Below are positions 1 to 5,249 of a stretch of DNA of 6,263 nt, one piece after another. Numbering within the stretch: position 1 is the first letter of the stretch; every line of letters begins with the position of its first letter. Source of the stretch: Actinomycetota bacterium (GTDB lineage Bacteria; Actinomycetota; Actinomycetes; Nanopelagicales; Nanopelagicaceae); the NCBI GenBank assembly GCA_029978425.1, contig JAPOJL010000037.1:1-6263 (forward strand), given 5' to 3'. The translations under genes were made by a program, and so were the position numbers. Under the pieces are notes generated by a model. The model searched no databases. It saw nothing but the letters and a program-made list of their open reading frames with translations, and had not been told where the DNA came from.

Positions 1-977
1 ATTGGCTTTATTTTTAATTGATCCTCTACTGCTGCAGGTAAATAATCAATTTTTTTTCCATCCAGTTCATATTCAACACACATTTTAATTTCATCTAATT
101 CATCAAGATATGTGGTCGGAGCAGATTCGTCTAATGAGAGTCCAGAGACGATGGCATCGAATTCAGCATCAATAAGATCACGTTCATCGCGGTTGACCGC
201 TCCCGATAGAACATCTTTGATGAATGACAAGCTCTCTTCGACCAATAAATCTAAGTCATAGTCGAGAGCTACATTATGAAATGAACGTTCGAAGATGACT
301 TCCCGAATATCAATCGAAGAGACATTGTCGATGACCATCTCAGAATTCTTCGGATCAACCACATGATCGTTCACCGAATAGCCCACCATAAGCGGAACAT
401 CAACCAAGTAGAGATCGCGCTGGACAACTTTCCATAACTTCTGCAGCGAACGAAGTGCGCGTAGTGGAGTTCTTCCATAACTATGTTTGGGGGGATTTGG
501 GGCAGCAACATCAGTCCCGCGACCTCCCAAGGAAGGAATCACATATTGAAGCAGTGGCACCAATTTCATGGATGGGCGTGGATCATGAATGGATGGGTTA
601 ACTAACATCAACCCTTCAATCTCTTGACCTCGAATCGAAGCTAAACGTATGGAGAGCGCGCCGCCCATAGAAAAACCTGCTACAAAAACTCTCTGATATT
701 TCTTTTTTAACTCAGAGAAATTTCGATCAACTTCGGCGTACCAATCACTCCATCGAGTTTTATTCATCTCTTCCCAAGTTTCTGCATGACCTGGTAAACG
801 AGGTGCGCGCACAGTAAATCCCTCACGATGGAGCGCTTCCGCCCATGGGCGAATCGATGCAGGTGAACCGGTAAAACCGTGGACCATGAGAACTGCAATC
901 GCGCCACCCTCAAGATGGAACTCATCACCATTTGGAATCACGCTCACAGCCGCCATATTGTCATAACAATTTGTCAT
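1..977 (-). CDS. Est30-like alpha/beta hydrolase (carboxylesterase / monoacylglycerol lipase type), C-terminus outside window
   Basis: The reverse strand is open from an ATG at 977 to the window edge (325 complete codons, no stop). The protein shows the alpha/beta hydrolase order: oxyanion-loop HGFTGSP (residues 33-39), a PRLPGH segment (59-64), nucleophile elbow GFSMGG with Ser103, NDHVVD with the likely catalytic Asp204, and SFHNVALD with the likely catalytic His234. The spacing and HGFTGSP/GFSMGG motifs resemble the Geobacillus Est30 carboxylesterase group, serine hydrolases of short or medium acyl esters and monoglycerides. There is no signal peptide, so it is probably cytoplasmic. The start is uncertain: ATG 977 gives MTNCYDN, ATG 956 gives MAAVSV, and neither has a clear Shine-Dalgarno. 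The catalytic fold should end near residue 257, yet at least 68 more acidic residues follow. It is divergent from plsC, which suggests a shared lipid role (inference); the substrate is unknown. Confidence 0.9.
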   Translation of the reverse strand, partial: MTNCYDNMAAVSVIPNGDEFHLEGGAIAVLMVHGFTGSPASIRPWAEALHREGFTVRAPRLPGHAETWEEMNKTRWSDWYAEVDRNFSELKKKYQRVFVAGFSMGGALSIRLASIRGQEIEGLMLVNPSIHDPRPSMKLVPLLQYVIPSLGGRGTDVAAPNPPKHSYGRTPLRALRSLQKLWKVVQRDLYLVDVPLMVGYSVNDHVVDPKNSEMVIDNVSSIDIREVIFERSFHNVALDYDLDLLVEESLSFIKDVLSGAVNRDERDLIDAEFDAIVSGLSLDESAPTTYLDELDEIKMCVEYELDGKKIDYLPAAVEDQLKIKP

Positions 978-978
978 A
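957..978. repeat. Tandem 8-bp direct repeat (TTGTCATA x2) between divergent hydrolase and plsC genes
   Basis: TTGTCATA occurs at 958-965 and again at 971-978, a 13-bp period. The first copy is also part of a small dyad, ATTGT(CATA)ACAAT, at 957-970. The second copy supplies the candidate -35 hexamer of plsC. If the hydrolase starts at 956 rather than 977, the whole element is non-coding and sits between the two divergent starts, where an operator could act on both. It may also be chance. Confidence 0.35.
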
Positions 979-1001
979 TGGAGAGCAAAAGGCTCTAAAT
1001 T
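971..1001 (+). promoter_or_regulatory. Candidate promoter for leaderless plsC mRNA
   Basis: TTGTCA (971-976, five of six bases of the -35 consensus) is followed after 19 bp by TAAATT (996-1001), which fits the actinobacterial TANNNT -10 pattern. A transcript would start about 7 bases later, at or next to the plsC ATG at 1008. No Shine-Dalgarno precedes that ATG, which agrees with a leaderless mRNA, a common actinobacterial arrangement. The 19-bp spacer is slightly long. Confidence 0.45.
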
Positions 1002-1007
1002 AGGGCC

Positions 1008-1778
1008 ATGGCGTTACGCAGAAAGCGGAACAAGGTCCAATCAATGATGCAGGGCGACAAGGTCGCTTATGGATTACTGAAGTCATTCTTACTTCCTGTT
1101 CTCACTTTGCTCTTTAGACCCAAAGTGCGTGGGCTGCGAAATGTTCCTTCGTCGGGCCCGGTCATCATCGCCTCAAATCATCTTTCATTTAGCGACTCCA
1201 TCTTTATGCCGTTAGTTGTGCCAAGAAAAGTAACCTTCTTAGCAAAAAGCGAGTACTTCACATCACCGGGTCTCAAGGGTCTGGCAAAGAAGTTGACCTT
1301 CATCGCTCTCGGCCAAGTTGCTGTGGATCGTGCTGGTGGTTCACGAAGTGAAGCTGCTCTTCTGACCGGGCTCTCAGTTTTAGCCGAAGGTGGATGCCTG
1401 GGAATTTATCCCGAAGGTACTCGCTCACCTGATGGTCGCCTTTATCGCGGTCGAACAGGCGTTGCTCGTCTTGCTATGGAAAGTGGCGCACCGATAGTTC
1501 CTGTGGCGATGTTTAACACAGCAGATATCCAACCTACGGGAAAAGTAATTCCAAAGATTATGCGAGTAAAAATGGTTTTTGGTGAACCGATGTACTTTCC
1601 GACCCCTGATAAATCAAATGATCCAGAAGAGCTCCGCAAAGCGACAGATTTGCTTATGAAGAAACTTCAGGAGATGTCAGGACAAGAGTATGTGGATATA
1701 TACGCGTCTCAGGCTAAGGAAGCGATGCTAGAAGAGAAGCGTCGCAAAAAAGTGGATGAAGATTCCGACGACGAGTAG
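1008..1778 (+). CDS. plsC: 1-acyl-sn-glycerol-3-phosphate acyltransferase (PlsC/LPLAT family)
   Basis: This 256-residue protein carries the full acyltransferase signature. Block I is NHLSFSD (57-63) with the catalytic His58/Asp63 pair, the block III phosphate-binding motif is EGTRS (136-140) in YPEGTRSPDG, and the block IV region has VPV (164-166). Proteins of this family transfer an acyl group from acyl-ACP or acyl-CoA to the sn-2 position of lysophosphatidic acid, making phosphatidic acid at the inner membrane face. A hydrophobic stretch at about 22-36 after a basic N-terminus (RRKRNK) probably anchors it to the membrane. The C-terminal 20 residues are highly charged and end in an acidic run, outside the catalytic domain. 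The ATG at 1008 is chosen because a TANNNT box lies 7 bases upstream. It converges with the nuclease gene, leaving a 2-bp gap. Length is normal for the family. The exact acyl acceptor cannot be read from sequence. Confidence 0.93.
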   Translation: MALRRKRNKVQSMMQGDKVAYGLLKSFLLPVLTLLFRPKVRGLRNVPSSGPVIIASNHLSFSDSIFMPLVVPRKVTFLAKSEYFTSPGLKGLAKKLTFIALGQVAVDRAGGSRSEAALLTGLSVLAEGGCLGIYPEGTRSPDGRLYRGRTGVARLAMESGAPIVPVAMFNTADIQPTGKVIPKIMRVKMVFGEPMYFPTPDKSNDPEELRKATDLLMKKLQEMSGQEYVDIYASQAKEAMLEEKRRKKVDEDSDDE

Positions 1779-1787
1779 TTTTACTCG
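1772..1787. terminator. Small hairpin spanning both stop codons of a convergent gene pair; possible bidirectional terminator
   Basis: CGAGTA (1772-1777), loop GTTT (1778-1781) and TACTCG (1782-1787) form a perfect 6-bp stem. It includes the plsC TAG at 1776-1778 and the nuclease stop, which reads as TTA on this strand at 1781-1783. With only 2 bp between the genes there is no other room for a terminator. Neither side has a proper T-run, so this is weak by intrinsic-terminator rules. Confidence 0.3.
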
Positions 1788-2455
1788 GCTCCAAAAATTT
1801 CACGACGTTCAGAGATAAATTTGCAGGTCTCACATCCCGTATCTCTAACGGGGGTAGGACCTGAGATAACTTCTATGAAATCCTGAAGTCGTTCTTGTAG
1901 GCCATCTGGGTTGCGAGTGATGGGGAACCACGAGCTGTTAAGTCCAAGTGAGAAGCCAGAGTGAGGATCACCGATGGGTTTTTTGGGGGACCAGACCAAT
2001 AAACCTATGACCGAAACTTTTCGCGCTTCACCCGATACAGGATTTTCTAGTGCGTATGCATAGGCCTCAAGTTGGGGAGCGTAAAAATCACTCTTATCGT
2101 TATCTTTTCCTTGGAACTTACAGTCAATAATTCCAAAAGTTCCATCTTGGAACTCCATGAGTAAGTCATATTTACCGCGAATTGCGTAGGGCGATGGCTT
2201 GCCGTTATAAGGAATAGGTACTGATTTCACCCATCCACCACGATCTAGAACGCGACCTTCCTTGATCTCGGGATGGAGTTGGGAAGAGATAGCGCCATTG
2301 AAGTGATTTTCCTGCATCGCCGATAGTTCGCCGACAAGTGGCATAAATGATGGAGCTTTGATGCCATGGTTGTAATTAAGCCATAAACATCGATGGCAAC
2401 CATTCCATGAAAAGGTCAGATCGCTAGGGCTAATAAATTCTCGGGCTTTACTCAT
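1781..2455 (-). CDS. Solo PD-(D/E)XK nuclease, Cas4/RecB-like, with possible Fe-S cysteines
   Basis: The 224-residue product has a recognisable PD-(D/E)XK core: GKYDLL with Asp97, then GIIDCK with Asp111 and Lys113 (the D-x-K motif on the next strand), then QLEAY with Gln128 and Tyr132, the QxxxY motif typical of RecB, AddB and Cas4 nucleases. A CxxC pair near the N-terminus (Cys20, Cys23 in GCHRCLW) and another near the C-terminus (Cys208, Cys211 in GCETCK) flank the core. This suggests a 4Fe-4S cluster or zinc site like the iron-sulfur staple of Cas4 and AddB (inference). ATG 2455 is preferred because the upstream in-frame extension lies inside the lysE-type gene. The Shine-Dalgarno is weak, so translation may be linked to the exporter gene 38 bp upstream. 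It is a single-domain protein without helicase motifs, and no cas genes are present. The cellular role is unknown; DNA repair or end processing is a guess. Confidence 0.8.
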   Translation of the reverse strand: MSKAREFISPSDLTFSWNGCHRCLWLNYNHGIKAPSFMPLVGELSAMQENHFNGAISSQLHPEIKEGRVLDRGGWVKSVPIPYNGKPSPYAIRGKYDLLMEFQDGTFGIIDCKFQGKDNDKSDFYAPQLEAYAYALENPVSGEARKVSVIGLLVWSPKKPIGDPHSGFSLGLNSSWFPITRNPDGLQERLQDFIEVISGPTPVRDTGCETCKFISERREIFGAE

Positions 2456-2493
2456 GGCGCGATTCTGCCCTGCACCACTGACATTTCGGCTGA

Positions 2494-3135
2494 TTACACC
2501 GCTGAAATCAGAGTGAATATCCCCAATGTGATCATGACGAGCCCACCGATTTTGCGCATCGTTACTAGACGCCCGGGTGATGTTGCCATCCATTCGCGAA
2601 CAGTGCCCGCAAGCAATCCCCACGAGCCATCAGAGAAGAACGCCAAGACTGCAAATGTTGCTCCCATGAGAACCAGTTGTGATGTCACACTGGTTGAATC
2701 TCGATCCAAGAATTGCGGCAATATCGCTGCGAAGAAAACTAACCCCTTTGGATTAAGAGCTCCCACCCAGAAACCATCTCTGGCTGATCTCAGAGCCGAC
2801 GGTTTAATCTCGCCTTGATTCACCATATCTTTAGCATGAATTTTGGAATGACGAATTGCATCGATACCTAGATAGATCAAATAGAAACCACCAAGCACTT
2901 GTACGCCGATGAATGCTGCCTCACTTCTTTGCAGGATTGGTCCAAGGCCAAAAGCCACCATAAGTGAGAGCGTGAAAGCGCCGGTTACATTTCCCGCAGC
3001 AGTTGCAACGGCTGTTGCCCGACCCCACGCAATCGCTCGAGCGATGATGAAGAGAACGCTGGGACCAGGAGCAAGAATGATGACCATCGCAGCAACGAGA
3101 TATTCGGGATATCGAGCGGGAAAATCGAGAGCCAT
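2494..3135 (-). CDS. LysE/RhtB-family amino-acid or metabolite exporter
   Basis: This 213-residue, strongly hydrophobic protein has the family's hallmark N-terminal segment APGPSVLF (22-29) in the first membrane helix. It also has a glycine-rich second helix (about 46-66) and the central motif GALNPKGLVFFAAILPQF (125-142). About six membrane helices can be seen, with a hydrophilic loop at about 95-122 between the third and fourth, the usual LysE/RhtB plan. Members export amino acids such as lysine, threonine or homoserine lactone from the cytoplasm, driven by the proton gradient; the substrate here cannot be told. The ATG at 3135 has no Shine-Dalgarno but has a TANNNT box 7 bases upstream, pointing to a leaderless start. 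It follows the uraA terminator and precedes the nuclease gene by 38 bp on the same strand, so those two probably share a transcript without an obvious functional link. Confidence 0.92.
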   Translation of the reverse strand: MALDFPARYPEYLVAAMVIILAPGPSVLFIIARAIAWGRATAVATAAGNVTGAFTLSLMVAFGLGPILQRSEAAFIGVQVLGGFYLIYLGIDAIRHSKIHAKDMVNQGEIKPSALRSARDGFWVGALNPKGLVFFAAILPQFLDRDSTSVTSQLVLMGATFAVLAFFSDGSWGLLAGTVREWMATSPGRLVTMRKIGGLVMITLGIFTLISAV

Positions 3136-3142
3136 AAGGAAG

Positions 3143-3148
3143 AGTGTA
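3143..3148 (-). promoter_or_regulatory. Candidate -10 element for leaderless exporter mRNA
   Basis: On the minus strand TACACT (TANNNT pattern) lies 7 bases before the exporter ATG at 3135, placing transcription start at the start codon. A second -10-like string, TATAAC, lies a little further upstream (3152-3157) and would give a short leader of about 10 bases. No convincing -35 is visible, because the uraA terminator hairpin occupies that region. Confidence 0.3.
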
Positions 3149-3155
3149 TTCGTTA

Positions 3156-3193
3156 TAAAAGCACGAACGCCTGACCGTATGGCCAGGCGTTCG
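3156..3193 (-). terminator. Intrinsic terminator of uraA
   Basis: Perfect 10-base arms CGAACGCCTG (3164-3173) and CAGGCGTTCG (3184-3193) enclose a 10-base centre that can add two more G-C pairs beyond one mismatch, leaving a GTAT loop. Read on the minus strand, the hairpin starts 15 bases after the uraA stop and is followed by TGCTTTTAT, a short T-run. The stem is GC-rich and well placed; the T-run of four is modest. It insulates uraA from the exporter gene. Confidence 0.75.
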
Positions 3194-3208
3194 CAGTTAC
3201 TGATCTAT

Positions 3209-4474
3209 TTATGCAGCGCTTGTCCCACGTGACTTTGAAATTCCGTGGAATACGCGATAGCCAACAATAGCTACCACCGTTGCATTGATGATTCCGTTAA
3301 ATGTGAAATCACCGTTGGTCCACGAGATATCCGCGATACCGATGATGATTGCCGATCCTGCAACGATGAGATTTGTTGAATCAGCAAAATTAACGCGTGA
3401 TTCAATCCAAATCTTTGCTCCAAGGATTCCGATCATTCCGAAGAGCGCAACTTGTGCGCCTCCAAGGACGCCACCTGGGATGGCGCTCAACACTGCACCG
3501 AACTTAGGTGAAATAGAGAGAATGATCGCTCCAAGAGCTGCGATCCAATATGCAGCTGTTGAGTAGACGCGGGTTGCGGCCATAACGCCAATATTTTCAG
3601 CGTAGGTTGTTGTTCCTGAACCGCCACCGGCTCCAGCGAGAGTAGTAGCAACGCCGTCAGCAAAGAGAGCATTTCCCATCTGATCATCGAGATCTTTGCC
3701 GGTCATATTGGATACCGCTTTAACGTGTCCTACGTTCTCAGCGATAAGTACAAGTACGACGGGAATGAAGAGAATGATGGCGCTGACTTTGAATTCTGGA
3801 GTTGTGAAGGTTGGAGCTGCAACCCACTTCGCTGCAGTAATTCCATCAGTCTTCACATCACCCATAACGAAGGCAACCGCGTATCCGACGACAACTCCGA
3901 GGAAGATCGAGATGCGTCCGATGAAGCCGCGAGAGAAAGCGGCGAACCCAGCAATTGCAAGGAGGGTAATTGTTCCCAGCATTGGGCCGCTTGCTAATCC
4001 ACCTTTAGCTGCGCCAGCAAGATTGAAGCCAATCACCATAACGATGGTTCCCGTTACAACGGGAGGCAACATCCAGTTGATCCAACCGGTTCCAACTGCG
4101 CGAGCGATTAAGCCAACAAGTGCCAACATGACGCCCGTTGCTACAACGCCACCGAGTGCAACAGCCATGCTGTCGCTCTTTACAGATGCGGCGATGGGTG
4201 CAAGGAAAGCGAAAGATGATCCGAGATAGCTCGGAACTTTGTTTTGTGTGATGATGAGGAAGAGCATCGTTCCTACGCCAGAGAAGAAAAGTGTGGTCGT
4301 AGGTGGCAAGCCGGTAAGAATCGGCACGAGGAAGGTTGCGCCGAACATTGCTGCAATGTGCTGTAGGCCAACTCCAATAGTGCGTGGCCAACTTAGTCGT
4401 TCATCTGTGGAAACGACCGCACCAGGCGCGATGCTGGTTCCGGTCCCGTGAAGCTTCCAAGAGAAGAGACTCAT
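3209..4474 (-). CDS. uraA: Uracil:proton symporter (NCS2 / uracil-xanthine permease family)
   Basis: The 421-residue product matches UraA-type NCS2 carriers throughout. It has LQHIAAMFGAT (His39, like E. coli UraA His24), SSFAFLAP (86-93), AENVGH (Glu246, like UraA Glu241) and TTTYAENIGVMAATRVYS with Glu293 (like UraA Glu290). The TTYxENIGVMxxTRVYS block is the uracil-type signature; xanthine carriers such as XanQ differ there. NCS2 carriers have 14 membrane segments in a 7+7 inverted repeat and import the base with a proton, feeding pyrimidine salvage. The ATG at 4474 is chosen because GAGG lies 8 bases upstream and homology begins just after it. An in-frame ATG at 4615 would add 47 arginine- and serine-rich residues unlike any NCS2 N-terminus. 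It is transcribed divergently from padR-ino1 and ends at an intrinsic terminator. No pyrimidine genes are adjacent. Its leader can fold so as to hide the Shine-Dalgarno. Confidence 0.93.
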   Translation of the reverse strand: MSLFSWKLHGTGTSIAPGAVVSTDERLSWPRTIGVGLQHIAAMFGATFLVPILTGLPPTTTLFFSGVGTMLFLIITQNKVPSYLGSSFAFLAPIAASVKSDSMAVALGGVVATGVMLALVGLIARAVGTGWINWMLPPVVTGTIVMVIGFNLAGAAKGGLASGPMLGTITLLAIAGFAAFSRGFIGRISIFLGVVVGYAVAFVMGDVKTDGITAAKWVAAPTFTTPEFKVSAIILFIPVVLVLIAENVGHVKAVSNMTGKDLDDQMGNALFADGVATTLAGAGGGSGTTTYAENIGVMAATRVYSTAAYWIAALGAIILSISPKFGAVLSAIPGGVLGGAQVALFGMIGILGAKIWIESRVNFADSTNLIVAGSAIIIGIADISWTNGDFTFNGIINATVVAIVGYRVFHGISKSRGTSAA

Positions 4475-4482
4475 GTAGAGGT

Positions 4483-4551
4483 CCTCATTTCTAGAGCGCC
4501 CTGTAGATCCGTAGACGACAAGAGGGTGCGGGCAATCTCTAGAAAAAGAGG
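4483..4551 (-). promoter_or_regulatory. uraA mRNA leader hairpin that can sequester the Shine-Dalgarno sequence
   Basis: On the minus strand three consecutive blocks pair across a 28-base apical loop (4502-4529). CCTC (4548-4551) pairs with the Shine-Dalgarno GAGG (4483-4486). TTTCTAGAG (4537-4545) pairs with CTCTAGAAA (4488-4496). GCCC (4530-4533) pairs with GGGC (4498-4501). That is 17 base pairs with two small asymmetric internal loops (TT/T and ATT/G). The GAGG lies 8 bases before the uraA ATG, so the closed form would hide the ribosome site. Pairing is seen directly; regulatory use and any ligand are inference. The TCTAGA cores could instead be protein-binding sites in DNA. I do not recognise a known purine riboswitch or PyrR-type anti-antiterminator here. 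Confidence 0.45.
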
Positions 4552-4565
4552 GTACGACCGCACAT
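4539..4565 (-). other. Possible 8-codon upstream reading frame in the uraA leader
   Basis: An ATG at 4565 opens a frame reading MCGRTLFF and then TAG (4539-4541). It is out of frame with uraA. Its last codons, CUC UUU UUC UAG, make up the 5' arm of the Shine-Dalgarno-sequestering stem, so a ribosome finishing it would hold the stem open. The upstream GGGTAGG is a poor and closely spaced Shine-Dalgarno, so translation is uncertain. Confidence 0.22.
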
Positions 4566-4641
4566 GACCTACCCAGCGGTATGACGCGCCGAAACTGAGA
4601 ATTCGATAACGACACGATGGGAGAAAAGTTGCAGGTCAGCC

Positions 4642-4685
4642 ATATATCGAGTTAACTAGCGACTCGATATATCGAATCGATATAT
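4642..4685. promoter_or_regulatory. Composite inverted-repeat operator upstream of padR-ino1
   Basis: Four copies of a 9-bp half-site, ATATATCGA or its reverse, fall in 44 bp: forward at 4642-4650, reverse at 4664-4672, forward at 4667-4675 and reverse at 4677-4685. They build an 11-bp dyad with a 9-base spacer (ATATATCGAGT ... ACTCGATATAT, 4642-4672), a perfect 10-bp palindrome CGATATATCG (4665-4674), and a 9-bp dyad with one central base (4667-4685). The block ends 7 bases before the padR Shine-Dalgarno and must overlap the padR promoter. PadR-family proteins commonly repress their own operon through AT-rich dyads, so PadR autoregulation, and with it control of ino1, is the natural inference. 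An effect on the divergent uraA is possible. Confidence 0.65.
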
Positions 4686-4692
4686 ACCCCTA

Positions 4693-4698
4693 AAGGAG
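4693..4698 (+). promoter_or_regulatory. Ribosome binding site fixing the padR GTG start
   Basis: AAGGAG lies 8 bases before the GTG at 4707 and decides that start, which has no competing ATG nearby. A possible -10 (TATATA, 4681-4686) sits inside the last operator half-site and would give a leader of about 14 bases; no good -35 is visible. Confidence 0.75.
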
Positions 4699-4706
4699 AG
4701 ACTCTC

Positions 4707-5249
4707 GTGAGATCCCGTTCAGAATCCTTGGAGTTTGCGCTCCTTGGGCTGCTCTCACAGAACTCGCTCCATGGATACGAGCTGCGCAAGCGCCTGACTT
4801 CAATATTTGGACCTTTTCGTGCGCTCTCATTCTCGGTGCTCTACCCACAACTTCGCCGCATGGTTGATGCAGGACTTATCTCCCAAGCCGAAGTCCCCAA
4901 AGGCGGACGTTCCAAAAGAGTTCGCATCGTTTACTCCATCACCAAAGATGGACAAGAAAAATTTGATGAACTTACTGAAAGCGTCAACCCACAATCCTGG
5001 GATGACGATAACTTCGAAGTGCATGTCGCCTTCTTTAGCCCGACATCTACTCGAAGCAGATTAAGAATTCTTGAGGGGCGCCATCGCCGCCTCAAGGAGA
5101 AGGCCGAAATTCTTCGCGCCGACCTCGAAAGGTCTGCCGTTGGCCTTGATAAATACCTCGTGGAATGGCGTCGCCACTCCCTTGAAACTGCAGAGCGAGA
5201 GATCGCTTGGCTCGAAGAAATGATTAAGTCTGAAAGGAAAACCTCGTGA
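4707..5249 (+). CDS. PadR-family transcriptional regulator, coupled to ino1
   Basis: This 180-residue protein begins with the PadR winged helix-turn-helix (about 7-90): [23 protein letters not shown], the recognition-helix region [18 protein letters not shown] (42-59), a basic wing (GGRSKRVRI), and [14 protein letters not shown] closing the domain. The rest (about 105-180) is a charged helical, coiled-coil-like region typical of the PadR C-terminal dimerisation domain (the Vir_act_alpha_C type). It therefore most likely acts as a dimeric DNA-binding repressor. It starts at GTG with a good Shine-Dalgarno. Its TGA overlaps the GTG of ino1 (GTGA), so both are translated from one mRNA. PadR next to inositol-phosphate synthase is a conserved actinobacterial arrangement (Rv0047c/Rv0046c in M. 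tuberculosis), supporting control of inositol synthesis. The ligand, possibly inositol or a derivative, is unknown. Confidence 0.93.
   Translation: MRSRSESLEFALLGLLSQNSLHGYELRKRLTSIFGPFRALSFSVLYPQLRRMVDAGLISQAEVPKGGRSKRVRIVYSITKDGQEKFDELTESVNPQSWDDDNFEVHVAFFSPTSTRSRLRILEGRHRRLKEKAEILRADLERSAVGLDKYLVEWRRHSLETAEREIAWLEEMIKSERKTS

Noticed and set aside
1781..2455. CRISPR-Cas locus suggested by the Cas4-like nuclease
   Set aside because: No repeat-spacer array and no other cas genes are in the window; Cas4-like nucleases also occur alone.
2456..2623. N-terminal extension of the nuclease frame up to an ATG at 2623
   Set aside because: It lies within the exporter gene in another frame and has no nuclease-like sequence; the PD-(D/E)XK family N-terminus (SPSDLTFSWNGC) begins just after ATG 2455.
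2909..3232. Plus-strand frame opposite the exporter start and crossing the uraA terminator
   Set aside because: Antisense to a clear LysE/RhtB gene and running through a terminator hairpin; composition reflects the reverse complement of membrane helices.
3696..4229. 177-codon plus-strand frame and other frames opposite uraA
   Set aside because: They are antisense shadows of uraA: low-complexity composition rich in Ala, Pro, Thr and Met, no recognisable domain, no ribosome site.
4475..4615. 47-residue N-terminal extension of UraA from an ATG at 4615
   Set aside because: The extension is rich in Arg, Ser and Pro, unlike NCS2 carriers, and the ATG at 4474 has a Shine-Dalgarno 8 bases upstream; the extra openness is likely chance.
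4475..4620. Known purine riboswitch or PyrR-type attenuator ahead of uraA
   Set aside because: I could not match the conserved purine aptamer core or the PyrR-binding loop, and no terminator hairpin with a downstream T-run lies in the leader in the uraA direction.
4665..4674. Single perfect palindrome CGATATATCG as the whole operator
   Set aside because: The palindrome is made of two overlapping half-sites belonging to the wider dyads on either side, so it is reported as part of the composite element.
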